Origin: Candidatus Gastranaerophilales bacterium
Lineage (GTDB): Bacteria > Cyanobacteriota > Vampirovibrionia > Gastranaerophilales > Gastranaerophilaceae
Reading direction: 5' to 3'
Assembly (NCBI GenBank): GCA_944326565.1
Contig: CALVEL010000004.1
Location: forward strand, 178,163 to 242,162
Length of the DNA: 64,000 nt
Positions 42,114-50,714 of this stretch are shown here, piece after piece. The notes beneath the pieces were generated by a model. The model was not told where the DNA came from and did not search any database. It saw only the letters and a program-made list of their open reading frames with translations. A program made the translations under genes and the position numbers. How positions within the stretch are numbered: position 1 is the stretch's first letter; each line of letters starts with the position of its first letter.

Positions 42114-42764
42114 TTACCATTTTTTATAGTCTTCAAGTGCTTTTTTAGCCTGTTTAATATCTCTTTTTTCAATTACAACATATTCATTTGTTTTTGGATT
42201 GATTATACACATAGTTTTGGAGCATTCATTATAAAAATCTTTTACAGCTTCTATTTTGGCTTTCTGTGCTATAAGTTTTTTATCATGGATAAAGAATTTA
42301 TCATTTTTAGGATCATATTTAAATGCTTTGTTATCTTTTAGCATATTTTTAATATAAGTTGAAGCTCCTGAATCTGTGACATAAGAATTTTTATAGTTCC
42401 CAAAAATAACATTTTTCCTAATATAAGAGTTAATCTGTCTGTGAAATTCTTCGCTGTCAGCAGGAGATTTTGAGCCGGGTTTGTACTGATAGAAAATTAC
42501 TTTCTTATTTGGATTATAGAAAAGATAATAGAAGAATTCATTTTCTTTTGAACCTTCAAGTACATCTTCTGGTATAGGTTTTGGCAAAAAATCAGGTTTA
42601 TAAGTTATTATATTAGTGTCACCTACTTTTACTTTTTCACCTGCTATGGTTGATGGTAAAGGATTTGATTCAATATAATCACTTTTCATAAAAAATACTG
42701 CATAAATAAGAAATCCAGTTAACAACGCAATAATTGTAAGATATATTTTATATTTTAATTTCAT
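42114..42764 (-). CDS. Hypothetical single-pass membrane protein
   Basis: 216 residues. An N-terminal transmembrane helix (~7-27, IYLTIIALLTGFLIYAVFF) is followed by a mixed extracytoplasmic domain with one Cys pair (ECSKTMC). No family recognised. Its 3' end lies 8 bp from leuD's stop on the opposite strand. An AGGAG site lies just before ATG. Confidence 0.65.
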   Translation of the reverse strand: MKLKYKIYLTIIALLTGFLIYAVFFMKSDYIESNPLPSTIAGEKVKVGDTNIITYKPDFLPKPIPEDVLEGSKENEFFYYLFYNPNKKVIFYQYKPGSKSPADSEEFHRQINSYIRKNVIFGNYKNSYVTDSGASTYIKNMLKDNKAFKYDPKNDKFFIHDKKLIAQKAKIEAVKDFYNECSKTMCIINPKTNEYVVIEKRDIKQAKKALEDYKKW

Positions 42765-42845
42765 ACACCTCTCCTGAGTAATATAAATAATTATAACTTA
42801 TGTAATTATATTTTTCAATAATATTAACGAAAATAGACTTATAAC

Positions 42846-42874
42846 TTGACATTAAAAACTGTTTGGAGTTATAT
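42846..42874 (+). promoter_or_regulatory. Promoter of rpsL-rpsG
   Basis: TTGACA (42846-42851), 17 bp, TTATAT (42869-42874). The start near 42881 leaves a leader of ~135 bases. Confidence 0.75.
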
Positions 42875-42880
42875 AAGAAT

Positions 42881-43015
42881 ATATCTTAGCCGAAATTTTC
42901 GTGCTGGATTTGACGGTTAAGATAACAGCAAGTCACTGCCGGAATGCGTAAGGGTTTCAGGATAGCTATAAGCCAGTGATTTAGCGATAATGTAACAACA
43001 AAAAAGGAGAAAAAA
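42881..43015 (+). promoter_or_regulatory. Structured leader of rpsL-rpsG
   Basis: TATCTTAGCC (42882-42891) pairs over 10 bp with GGTTAAGATA (42915-42924), enclosing a small CGAA/TTCG hairpin. TCACTG (42933-42938) pairs with CAGTGA (42974-42979), enclosing further structure with a GATAGCTATA palindrome. AAGGAG follows. rpsL and rpsG overlap, which leaves no room for the intergenic S7 site known from E. coli. This leader may be the autoregulatory site (inference). Confidence 0.5.
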
Positions 43016-43402
43016 ATGCCTACAATTAACCAGCTTGTACGTAGTGAACGTAAAAAGCTTATTGACAAAACTAAATCTCCTGCTTTGATGGATTGTCCTC
43101 AAAGACGTGGAGTATGTACAAGGGTTTATACTACAACCCCTAAAAAACCAAACTCAGCACTTAGAAAAGTTGCCAGAGTACGTTTAACAAACGGATTTGA
43201 AGTTACTTCATATATTCCGGGTATTGGACACAACTTACAAGAACACAGTGTTGTTTTAATAAGAGGCGGAAGGGTTAAAGATCTTCCGGGTGTTCGTTAT
43301 CACATTGTAAGAGGAACCTTGGATACTGCTGGTGTTGCAAACAGAACACAAAGCAGATCTAAATATGGTGCTAAGAAAAATGCTAAAGGAGGTAAGAAGT
43401 AA
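43016..43402 (+). CDS. rpsL: 30S ribosomal protein S12
   Basis: 128 residues at the ribosome decoding centre. Markers: [13 protein letters not shown], the loop [13 protein letters not shown] with the wild-type Lys associated with streptomycin sensitivity, and [26 protein letters not shown] followed by RYHIVRG. AAGGAG precedes ATG. Its stop overlaps the rpsG start (TAATG). Confidence 0.98.
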   Translation: MPTINQLVRSERKKLIDKTKSPALMDCPQRRGVCTRVYTTTPKKPNSALRKVARVRLTNGFEVTSYIPGIGHNLQEHSVVLIRGGRVKDLPGVRYHIVRGTLDTAGVANRTQSRSKYGAKKNAKGGKK

Positions 43403-43872
43403 TGTCAAGACGTTCTAAACCAGCAAGACGCGTTCCATTAGCAGATCCTGTTTATAATAGTGTTGATATATCTAAATTTATCAATAGAATTATGAGACGT
43501 GGTAAAAAGTCATTAGCTGAAAAAATATTCTATATGACAATGGAAAGAATTAAAGAAAGAACTAATTCTGATCCAATGGAAGTTTTCCAAAAAGCATTGA
43601 CTAATGCTACTCCTTTATTGGAAGTCAAAGCAAGACGTATAGGTGGTTCTACTTACCAAGTACCTATAGAAGTTAAAGCTGACAGAGGTTTTGCTCTTTC
43701 TTCTTCTTGGATTATAGAATCAGCTAAAAAACGCGGTGGTAAATCTTTTATAGACAAGTTGACTAATGAGCTTATTGATGCTTCAAACGGCTCAGGTGCT
43801 GCTTGTAAAAAACGTGAAGACACCCACAAAATGGCTGAAGCTAACAAAGCGTTTGCTCATTATAGATATTAA
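43402..43872 (+). CDS. rpsG: 30S ribosomal protein S7
   Basis: 156 residues. Binds the 3' domain of 16S rRNA. RRVPLADPVYNSVDISKFIN, MRRGKKSLAEKIFY, VEVKARRIGGSTYQVPIEV and KKREDTHKMAEANKAFAHYR are all typical. Translationally coupled to rpsL. fusA and tuf, which usually follow, are absent: a terminator comes next. Confidence 0.98.
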   Translation: MSRRSKPARRVPLADPVYNSVDISKFINRIMRRGKKSLAEKIFYMTMERIKERTNSDPMEVFQKALTNATPLLEVKARRIGGSTYQVPIEVKADRGFALSSSWIIESAKKRGGKSFIDKLTNELIDASNGSGAACKKREDTHKMAEANKAFAHYRY

Positions 43873-43893
43873 TATATATTTTTGAATAACCTG

Positions 43894-43927
43894 AAAAAGC
43901 TCTCATTTATTTGAGAGCTTTTTTATT
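43894..43927 (+). terminator. Terminator of rpsL-rpsG
   Basis: AAAAAGCTCTCA and TGAGAGCTTTTT, a perfect 12-bp stem around TTTATT, with extra T. Confidence 0.92.
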
Positions 43928-43934
43928 TATTGTA

Positions 43935-45533
43935 TCAATAGATAAGTTTCAAATCATCTTTTGGTGTCGATATTGTATTTACATTATAAATATTTTTTAA
44001 AGTAGAAAGTAAATTAGGATTTAGTGTATTAGGTGGACACTGTGACAAAAATATTTTTTTTGCACCTAGGTTAGATAAATTTATTATATTTGAAATTGAA
44101 TTTGCATCACATTTGCTAAAAAAGAATGCTATATATTCTGAATCAATCGGTATTTGATTAAAAATTACAAGTAAAACTTTATATATGGCGGGAAGATTGT
44201 TCGAAAGGTTTATATAAAGTTCATTTGAAACATTATAATGATATGAAAATGTTATTATAAATGAATTATCATCAATTAAATCATACATTTTTTTATAATA
44301 TTCATCATTTGAATATGAATAGTCTGACATTCCAATAATGAAAAGATGTTTTATTTTCCCAGAATTAATTTTATCATTAATTGATTTTATTCTATCAATT
44401 AAATCATTATAATTGTAGCCAACATCTATAGATTCAACTTGTCTACCTTTTGAAAAACCTTTTGAGCCTAGTGCAGACTTAAACATTTCATTATAGTCGT
44501 TATCACTTAGTTGTAATATACCTTGAGGTGCAATCTTTTCAGAAGAATAGAGTTTTCCTCTATATAAATAGTCTATATTAGGATAGTCACTTTTAGTAAG
44601 TAATATTGGTCCAGGAAATGTAGCAAAATCAAGGACACAGTTATTTGAACATGAACCGTAATGACCTTTCAAATGTTTAAATTGCGCAAATTTTTCATAT
44701 GCATGTGCGATTAGCAAATCTGAGTGCGTATATACAGAAAAATCCAAATCATCAGATTGTACAAGTACTTCATATAATATTTGAAGGTTTTCACCTGATA
44801 CTAAAAGAGCTTTACCTGGGATTGTAGATTTGGAGACTTCCTTTTTTTGTATCTCACCAAATCTTTCTTCTTGTGATAGCGCTAATTGATTTATTAATCC
44901 AAGATCAGTTTTGGCTAGAATATCAATATTTTCTTTTATTTTTTCGGCTGACGTCCTTGTATAGTTTAATAGATTAAGTCCAACTAAAATTTCTTTATAT
45001 GCTTTGTCATCAAATTTATTGTATATATTCAGCTTTTCAAGGTTTAGGGCAACACTTTTTATTGTGAGAAGAAGTATTTCGTACAAATTTTTGTGCTGTT
45101 GTGATATTTTTTTGTATTTAGCTAAAAGAATTTTTTCTCCAGTTTTTATAATCTCATTTATTGTCATTTGAGGAGTAAGTTTAAAAGTAAGCTTAAATTC
45201 ATCTGTTTTTATTTTTTTCTCTTCACAAAAATTTGCATATTCTTTTTTGGCATATAAAAGTTTAGAATAAATTTTACTAATTATTTCAAGTAGTTGCTCA
45301 TTAGTGTACTTATTCGTAGCGACTAATGATAAAATACCATCTAAAATAGTTTCTTTATTTTCATAGTATGAAATATTTAATTCACACTGCTTTAATTCAA
45401 AATAGGCAAGTTGTCTCAAAAAAATAATCATAACTTCTTGGAATGCTCTTACTTCAGGGGAGATAGAACAATTTCCCCTTGAGACACATTCGTTATAATC
45501 ATTACCTTCATCCTTATATCTGTTGAAAAACAT
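43935..45533 (-). CDS. Hybrid-cluster-protein (Hcp/prismane) homologue lacking cluster ligands
   Basis: 532 residues, the usual Hcp length. The Hcp backbone is clear: IPGKALLVSGENL, VYTHSDLLIAHAYEKFAQFKH, LKGHYGSC, DFATFPGPILLT and the C-terminal NLGAKKIFL followed by DDLKLIY. At each hybrid-cluster ligand the residue differs: the His of SGH is Glu248, the Glu of THGE is Asp272, the Cys after GPILMTTN is Asp316, the GGC motif reads IGM (401-402), the later Cys positions read FSYHYN with no GQC, and the E-Q-K site reads S-K-C. The N-terminal Cys group is reduced to C16 and C22. Unlikely to be a hydroxylamine or NO reductase; a redox-unrelated or binding role is possible. Starts 2 bp after the glutaredoxin-like gene. 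Confidence 0.75.
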   Translation of the reverse strand: MFFNRYKDEGNDYNECVSRGNCSISPEVRAFQEVMIIFLRQLAYFELKQCELNISYYENKETILDGILSLVATNKYTNEQLLEIISKIYSKLLYAKKEYANFCEEKKIKTDEFKLTFKLTPQMTINEIIKTGEKILLAKYKKISQQHKNLYEILLLTIKSVALNLEKLNIYNKFDDKAYKEILVGLNLLNYTRTSAEKIKENIDILAKTDLGLINQLALSQEERFGEIQKKEVSKSTIPGKALLVSGENLQILYEVLVQSDDLDFSVYTHSDLLIAHAYEKFAQFKHLKGHYGSCSNNCVLDFATFPGPILLTKSDYPNIDYLYRGKLYSSEKIAPQGILQLSDNDYNEMFKSALGSKGFSKGRQVESIDVGYNYNDLIDRIKSINDKINSGKIKHLFIIGMSDYSYSNDEYYKKMYDLIDDNSFIITFSYHYNVSNELYINLSNNLPAIYKVLLVIFNQIPIDSEYIAFFFSKCDANSISNIINLSNLGAKKIFLSQCPPNTLNPNLLSTLKNIYNVNTISTPKDDLKLIY

Positions 45534-45535
45534 AG

Positions 45536-45772
45536 TTACTCCTGCATTTCGTTCTTTAAATATTCAATAATATCGTCTGATTCATACATTTTAAGTCCTT
45601 TTTCTTCATCATATAAAAACGGAACTTGTGATTTACCGCCTAATTTTTGTAATAAATCATAATTTTCAGGTTCAGATACAACTCTTTTGTTATATTTTAT
45701 ATTGTTTTCTTTCATAAAATTCATTACTTTTATAGAGTAAGGACAGCTGTCAAGGACAAATAACTCAAACAT
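45536..45772 (-). CDS. Glutaredoxin-like protein
   Basis: 78 residues from ATG 45772 (MFELFVLD), which has AGGAGG 8 bases upstream; an upstream alternative would add 9 odd residues. Thioredoxin fold with active site CPYS (dithiol form has CPYC; here the second Cys is Ser, so monothiol), the cis-Pro loop SQVPFLYD and the helix YESDDIIEYLKNEM. Monothiol types often handle glutathione or Fe-S clusters. In one unit with the degenerate Hcp homologue, separated by 2 bp. Confidence 0.85.
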   Translation of the reverse strand: MFELFVLDSCPYSIKVMNFMKENNIKYNKRVVSEPENYDLLQKLGGKSQVPFLYDEEKGLKMYESDDIIEYLKNEMQE

Positions 45773-45901
45773 TTTATATACCTCCTGTCTTACATACATT
45801 ATAAGATATACTTCATTTTATAAATTCCCCTCTTATATAATCCTCTATGGTATTTTAGTGCGCAAGTTTGCATATATATACTTTTGTTATAAAATCTAAT
45901 T

Positions 45902-47038
45902 ATGAATAAGAAGAATATACTTGTAGTTTTTGGCACAAGGCCTGAGGTAATAAAATTAGCGCCGGTAATACTCGAATTAAAAAAATATCCGGACAAATAT
46001 AATGTCATAATCTGTAATACAGAGCAACAAAAAGAACTTTCAAATCAAACTCTTGCCTATTTTAATTTAAAAGCAGACTTAAATCTTGATTGCATGAGAC
46101 CTAATCAATCATTACTAGAAGTGCAGACAAGAATTTTAACAGCTTTAAATAATGTATTCAGTAATTACAAAATAGATGCAACGATAGTACAAGGTGATAC
46201 TATGACCGTCTTATGCGGTGCTTTAGCAAGCTTTTACAATAAATGCCCTGTATTTCACGTTGAGGCAGGACTTCGCTCTTATGACATTTATGAGCCATTT
46301 CCTGAGGAAGTTATGCGTCAAATGACTTCTCGAGTTGCAGAAATTCACTTTGCCCCAACAGAAAAAAACAGACAAGCTTTACTAAAAGAAGATATTTCAG
46401 AAAATAAAATTCACGTAGTTGGGAATACGGTAATTGATGCTCTTTTCTGTCTATCTGAAAATACTTTGAAACAAAGCAAAGAATTTTTCAGGCTAAATGA
46501 TATTAAAATTAATGATAAATTAGTTTTGATAACAGCCCACAGAAGAGAAAATCATGGGGAAAGAATTGACAGAATAATTGAAGCCATCACATATTTAGCT
46601 GGTAAATACGCTGATCATACTTTTGTAATCCCAGTCCATCCTAATCCTAATGTTAAGGATAAAATTCATTCAAGGCTTCAAAAGTATAATAATATAAAGC
46701 TTTTGACTCCACTTGATTATCCAAATTTGGTATATTTGATGAAAAATGCAAAACTAATTTTAACGGATTCTGGTGGAATTCAAGAAGAAGCACCCTCATT
46801 TGGATGTCCTACTCTTGTCATGCGTTACGAAACAGAAAGACAAGAAGGTATTGATGCAGGGGTATCCGTTTTAGTCGGTGCTGATTATGACAAAATTTTA
46901 AAATACAGCGAGGAGATACTATCAAATCCTTTTGAAAAAACTAGATTAAAGGCTGTTAATCCATATGGTGATGGAACTTCTGCAAAAAAAATTACCAATA
47001 TAATCGATAATTATTTTGCGAAAAAAGAAAGCCTTTAA
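45902..47038 (+). CDS. wecB: UDP-N-acetylglucosamine 2-epimerase (non-hydrolysing)
   Basis: 378 residues making UDP-ManNAc for surface polysaccharides. Signature FGTRPEVIKLAPVI at the start, VQGDTMTV, VFHVEAGLRS, PFPEEVMRQ, the HRREN loop, and LTDSGGIQEEAPSFGCP. An extended -10 (TG-T-TATAAA, 45885-45893) ends 8 bases before ATG and there is no Shine-Dalgarno site. Its stop lies inside a hairpin. Confidence 0.95.
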   Translation: MNKKNILVVFGTRPEVIKLAPVILELKKYPDKYNVIICNTEQQKELSNQTLAYFNLKADLNLDCMRPNQSLLEVQTRILTALNNVFSNYKIDATIVQGDTMTVLCGALASFYNKCPVFHVEAGLRSYDIYEPFPEEVMRQMTSRVAEIHFAPTEKNRQALLKEDISENKIHVVGNTVIDALFCLSENTLKQSKEFFRLNDIKINDKLVLITAHRRENHGERIDRIIEAITYLAGKYADHTFVIPVHPNPNVKDKIHSRLQKYNNIKLLTPLDYPNLVYLMKNAKLILTDSGGIQEEAPSFGCPTLVMRYETERQEGIDAGVSVLVGADYDKILKYSEEILSNPFEKTRLKAVNPYGDGTSAKKITNIIDNYFAKKESL

Positions 47039-47052
47039 AAATATAAAGGCTT
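47029..47052 (+). terminator. Hairpin at the wecB stop
   Basis: AAGCCTTTA (47029-47037) and TAAAGGCTT (47044-47052), a 9-bp stem covering the stop codon. T-tract weak. Confidence 0.45.
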
Positions 47053-47092
47053 AGTATTAGATTTAATTACATTGGGTAATTTGAGTTATTTA

Positions 47093-47743
47093 TTATTTTA
47101 AAGCCATTTTTTGCATTGCACGAATTGTATCTGCTCGTTTTACAGAATTATTCATTCTTTCTGTTATGCGTTGCTTTATCATATTGTCGATTTTAGCAGA
47201 TGTGATGATATCAGATTTTAACTCTTTATAAAGTTTTATTTCTCTTTCTGTTAAATCATTTTTCATAGAAATTCTTTCATCTTTTTCTACAGAATGTTTG
47301 AAGCTACCGGCTAGTATACAAGTTAGAATAAATACAGCTGCAATCCATCCGATGTGTTTCTTGCTCAGCCCGTCACTTACTACAATTGGAGCAGATGCGG
47401 GGGTATCAAATATTATACTTGTTTTATCAGCATTCTCACCTTGTACAAAAATCTTTACTTCATTATTTCCGATGTTCTCTATGGTTACATTATTTATGCC
47501 GTTAGTGTCTATATATTTTGTATCCATATTTATTGATGCTGCTATATTTTTAATATCAACCTCCAATGTTCCATCAGATAGAATATACTTTTTTATAACC
47601 GCAGCGGTATCAGTTCTTAAAATTAGATTATTTCCATTTGGAGTACCTTCGACTACTACTGCATTCAAAATATTTTCAAATGCAAATGCCGATGTTGACA
47701 GTATTGTGAGTAAGAGTATTAAACTAATAAATATTTTTTTCAT
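47093..47743 (-). CDS. Exported AMIN-like protein with a C-terminal membrane helix
   Basis: 216 residues. The signal peptide (KKIFISLILLLTILSTSAFA, 2-21) is followed by an ~100-residue beta domain whose phrases (GNNLILRTDT, LSDGTLEVDIKNIAAS, INNVTIENIGNNEVKIFV) resemble AMIN domains, then a transmembrane helix (~133-150) and a charged helical tail. AMIN domains target proteins to the periplasm or septum. No enzyme domain is attached. Single gene. A weak Shine-Dalgarno site only. Confidence 0.6.
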   Translation of the reverse strand: MKKIFISLILLLTILSTSAFAFENILNAVVVEGTPNGNNLILRTDTAAVIKKYILSDGTLEVDIKNIAASINMDTKYIDTNGINNVTIENIGNNEVKIFVQGENADKTSIIFDTPASAPIVVSDGLSKKHIGWIAAVFILTCILAGSFKHSVEKDERISMKNDLTEREIKLYKELKSDIITSAKIDNMIKQRITERMNNSVKRADTIRAMQKMALK

Positions 47744-47956
47744 GTTCTTTTATATTTCCCCAATCTTTTTTCACATGATAAGCTTAAAACTTTATCTATA
47801 AAAGCACATCAATCAATAGAACAACTTTTATAGATCCATAGATTTATTTATTTTAAATATATTATGTAAACAAATGTTACAAAAAATATGCATGCTGAAA
47901 TCGAACAAATTTATTTTTTTTTATATAAGTACCACGAGGCTAAAAGGAGTTATAAA

Positions 47957-48322
47957 ATGACTAATAACATTTTTGCACGTACTTCACAACAACAAAGACC
48001 TAACAGTATTTCAAAAAGTAAAAAGTCTGAGACAGCGGAAACAGCAGGTTCTCTAGCTTTGAAATCAGAAAAAAGTTATTTAGCAATGAATTCATATGAT
48101 ATAGTTTCAATAAACAGTCCATATTCATTGAATATAGATTTTACCAATTATGCAAATCCAGAAGCAGGATCAGTTGTTAATTCAGGATTTTTAAGCAGTT
48201 TTGCAAATGCTGTAGCAGTAATAGGCACTGATTGTTCAGGCTTTACCGGCGGTGCATCTTGCGGAGCATCAGTAAGTTCTGGCTCATGCGGCGGGGGCGG
48301 AGGCTTTACCTCATTTGTATAG
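47957..48322 (+). CDS. Small protein with a Gly/Ser/Cys-rich C-terminus
   Basis: 121 residues from ATG 47957, preceded by AAGGAG; an upstream ATG (47888) lacks a site. The N-terminal third is basic and Ser/Gln-rich, the middle neutral (INSPYSLNIDFTNYANPEAG). The tail is DCSGFTGGASCGASVSSGSC followed by GGGGGFTSFV, with three Cys among many Gly and Ser. I know no family. The tail resembles modified-peptide precursors or lipid/thiol attachment tails, but no modification enzyme (YcaO, radical SAM with SPASM) lies nearby. The upstream TATATAAGTA partly matches the shared AT-rich motif. Confidence 0.65.
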   Translation: MTNNIFARTSQQQRPNSISKSKKSETAETAGSLALKSEKSYLAMNSYDIVSINSPYSLNIDFTNYANPEAGSVVNSGFLSSFANAVAVIGTDCSGFTGGASCGASVSSGSCGGGGGFTSFV

Positions 48323-48370
48323 AAATAAAGAAAATATGGTTTTATAGAAAATAAAGAAAGAAAATAATTT

Positions 48371-48399
48371 AAGACGATGATTTAAAATCGTCTTTTTTA
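48371..48399 (+). terminator. Rho-independent terminator
   Basis: AAGACGAT (48371-48378) and ATCGTCTT (48387-48394) followed by TTTT; 48 bp after the Gly/Cys-rich gene. Confidence 0.85.
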
Positions 48400-48414
48400 T
48401 TATATTTTAGTTAT

Positions 48415-48678
48415 ATGGAAAAGAAATATTATGTCTACATTATACAGACAATAGATGATAAACTTTATTGCGGATACACTGATAATCTTGAAAAACGATT
48501 TACTGCACATTTAAACGGAGTCGGGGCAAAATATACAAAATCGCATAAACCTTTAAAAATTGTTTATAACGAATGCTATTCAACCAAATCAGAAGCAATG
48601 AAAGAAGAATATCGAATTAAGCATCTTACAAGAGTCCAAAAACTTGAGCTGATTGCTAATAAAAATACTAAGTTATAA
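48415..48678 (+). CDS. GIY-YIG nuclease-domain protein (UPF0213 type)
   Basis: 87 residues, a single GIY-YIG domain: YYVYIIQTIDDKLYCGYT (the GIY/YIG strands), the catalytic Arg in NLEKRFTAH and the Glu in EAMKEEYRIKHLTR. Small members like YhbQ have uncertain biological roles. No Shine-Dalgarno site; TATATT-like -10 within 10 bases of ATG. Overlaps the opposing gene by 6 bp. Confidence 0.9.
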   Translation: MEKKYYVYIIQTIDDKLYCGYTDNLEKRFTAHLNGVGAKYTKSHKPLKIVYNECYSTKSEAMKEEYRIKHLTRVQKLELIANKNTKL

Positions 48679-50046
48679 ATCGCTGTTTTCGTCTGCATTG
48701 TTTAGAGAATTATTTTTCTTTTGCTCTTTTTCTAAACGTTTTTTCTCTTTTGCAGCTTGTTTTGCTTTTTCTTTAGATTCTTCCTGTAAACGTTTTTGTT
48801 TTGCTTGTTCAAGTAACTCTTCAGTTTTTTCTAAAGAATCATTAGTGGAAGTTGAGCCCTCTACTTTGTCTCTGATTTTATAATCTTCCATTTTGTACTT
48901 ATGACTTTTTTCAAGCTCTTTCAATTTATTCTTATATTCTGTTTCTAGTTCTTTTACTTTTTTTTCATATTCTTCTTTTTTCTTTTTATTATCAAGTTTA
49001 TCTTCATATATAGCTTGTTTTTCTTCAATTTCTAGTATAGAAGGAGGAACTACTCCTGACTGAACCATTTTTAGACCATTCATACTTATTTGGACTTCTT
49101 TTGGTTTCAAAGATACTAGCATTGTTCTTTTTCCTTGAATATCTATACTCCAATTTCCTAAAAAAATAGGGGCCTTTCCTGTATAAGCATATGCTGATAC
49201 AATAACTCTATCAGGATTATTAAGATCAAAACCAAGTGGATAAATATCCCATCTAACGTCACGTAAATTAAGATTTTTATACTCTTTCCAATAATATATT
49301 ATTGCATCTCTTATTTCATTTAATTTATATGATTTGTTCGTATCAAAATCATATACAATTGCATCTGTCTGCCAGATACCGTCACTACGAGAGCCTATTT
49401 TCTCTTTAACAAGAAGTTTGGTACCGTCAGTTGAAAAATCAATCGGAGTAAGAGTATAAAAAGCACCATAATTTTCAATTGATTTTTCAGTTGACAAAAT
49501 TGGATCAGGATATCTATGCATTACATTGGCTTTTTTTATTCTTGAAAGAGGATTCCCTTTTTGCTCTAAGGGTATTACAAAAAGCTCACAGGTCACAACC
49601 GCATTTTTAGGATAATAATATACAGACGGATAAACCAAAACTTTATAATCAGGTGATACAATACCTTGTATATTTGCTTGCCGCCTTTTTTTAAAGGCAT
49701 TACCGAGTGAAATCTCTGGACTGCCAGGAGGGTTATTATATCTCACAATTTCGTAATCTGGCTGAGGAATATATTTCATATCTGAAGCTTTTTGCGGTTT
49801 TGGAATCGGGATCTCTTGAATAGATTTATCTTTTGGCGCTGAAAGCATTTCATACTCTTCTACAGTCATATATGCTTGCGGATTTAGCTTTTTAATTTTT
49901 CTTTCATATTCTTCTTTTAAATCTTCTTTTTGTACATTATAAAGATACTCAGCTTCTTCTTCTCTAGCACCTTTGGTAAATGAAAAAGCATATACAGACA
50001 AATTATAAAATAGGATTGTAAAAACTAAAATCCAAATACGAAACAT
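48673..50046 (-). CDS. Exported protein with a C-terminal coiled coil
   Basis: 457 residues. Signal peptide (~1-21, IWILVFTILFYNLSVYAFS), a charged helical segment, a Pro-rich linker (IQEIPIPKPQKASD) and a central beta-rich domain (~110-320; STDGTKLLVKEK, WQTDAIVYDFDTNKSY) that looks like a partial beta-propeller. A Lys/Glu coiled coil forms the last ~130 residues. No family recognised. It is the third gene of a unit after the histidine kinase and response regulator (2-bp gap), so it may be functionally linked to that pair. Confidence 0.6.
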   Translation of the reverse strand: MFRIWILVFTILFYNLSVYAFSFTKGAREEEAEYLYNVQKEDLKEEYERKIKKLNPQAYMTVEEYEMLSAPKDKSIQEIPIPKPQKASDMKYIPQPDYEIVRYNNPPGSPEISLGNAFKKRRQANIQGIVSPDYKVLVYPSVYYYPKNAVVTCELFVIPLEQKGNPLSRIKKANVMHRYPDPILSTEKSIENYGAFYTLTPIDFSTDGTKLLVKEKIGSRSDGIWQTDAIVYDFDTNKSYKLNEIRDAIIYYWKEYKNLNLRDVRWDIYPLGFDLNNPDRVIVSAYAYTGKAPIFLGNWSIDIQGKRTMLVSLKPKEVQISMNGLKMVQSGVVPPSILEIEEKQAIYEDKLDNKKKKEEYEKKVKELETEYKNKLKELEKSHKYKMEDYKIRDKVEGSTSTNDSLEKTEELLEQAKQKRLQEESKEKAKQAAKEKKRLEKEQKKNNSLNNADENSDL

Positions 50047-50048
50047 TA

Positions 50049-50714
50049 TTATACAAGTCCTTCTTTCATAGCAGTCGCAATAGCTTTTGCTCTTGAGCCC
50101 ACATATAGTTTTTGTAAAATACTATGTACATGCGTCTTGGTAGTAGAAATTGTAATAACTAGTTTTTCTGCTATTTGAGGATTTGTAAGACCATCCACGA
50201 TAAGAGCTAATACTTCCATTTCTCTTTCTGTAAGACCATATAAGTTTTTACCTAATTGATAATTAATTTCCCCTCTTCTTTGAGGAGACGAAGTATTTCT
50301 TCTTATATTAGTAAGCACAACTTTTGCAATGGCAGGATCTAGCCAACCAGCACCTTCACTTACGGCAATTACAGCAGATACAGTTTGTTCTGAAGTCGCA
50401 CCTTTTGTTATATAACCGTCAGCGCCGGCTTGAAAAGAATCAAAAATATCATCTTCATCTTCTCTTGATGTATACATTAAAACTTTTATTCTCGGATTAG
50501 CGTGCTTAATTTTCTTAGTAGCTTCAATACCATCAATAGTCGGAAGTCCTATATCCATAATCACGACATCAGGTACAAGGTCAAGTGCTTTATCAACACC
50601 ATCTTGTCCATCTGCAGACATATCAGCGATTTCTATATTTGGATTTTTGCTTAGAATAACAGATAATCCCATCCTTGCCATATCGTGATCTTCTACAATT
50701 AATACCCTAACCAT
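50049..50714 (-). CDS. NarL/FixJ-type response regulator
   Basis: 221 residues. Receiver domain with acidic pair EDHD, phosphorylatable Asp in VIMDIGLP (~54) and Lys in ITKGA (~106), then a LuxR-type HTH (LTEREMEVLALIVDGLTNPQIAEKL). A DNA-binding activator or repressor. It overlaps the upstream kinase gene by 8 bp, which marks the kinase as its partner. Targets unknown. Confidence 0.93.
   Translation of the reverse strand: MVRVLIVEDHDMARMGLSVILSKNPNIEIADMSADGQDGVDKALDLVPDVVIMDIGLPTIDGIEATKKIKHANPRIKVLMYTSREDEDDIFDSFQAGADGYITKGATSEQTVSAVIAVSEGAGWLDPAIAKVVLTNIRRNTSSPQRRGEINYQLGKNLYGLTEREMEVLALIVDGLTNPQIAEKLVITISTTKTHVHSILQKLYVGSRAKAIATAMKEGLV

Noticed and set aside
42886..43102. Two reverse-strand frames of ~60 codons
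   Set aside because: They overlap the rpsL leader and start; the forward promoter, structured leader and rpsL explain the region.
47298..47801. 167-codon forward frame
   Set aside because: Antisense shadow of the exported AMIN-like gene, which has a proper signal peptide.
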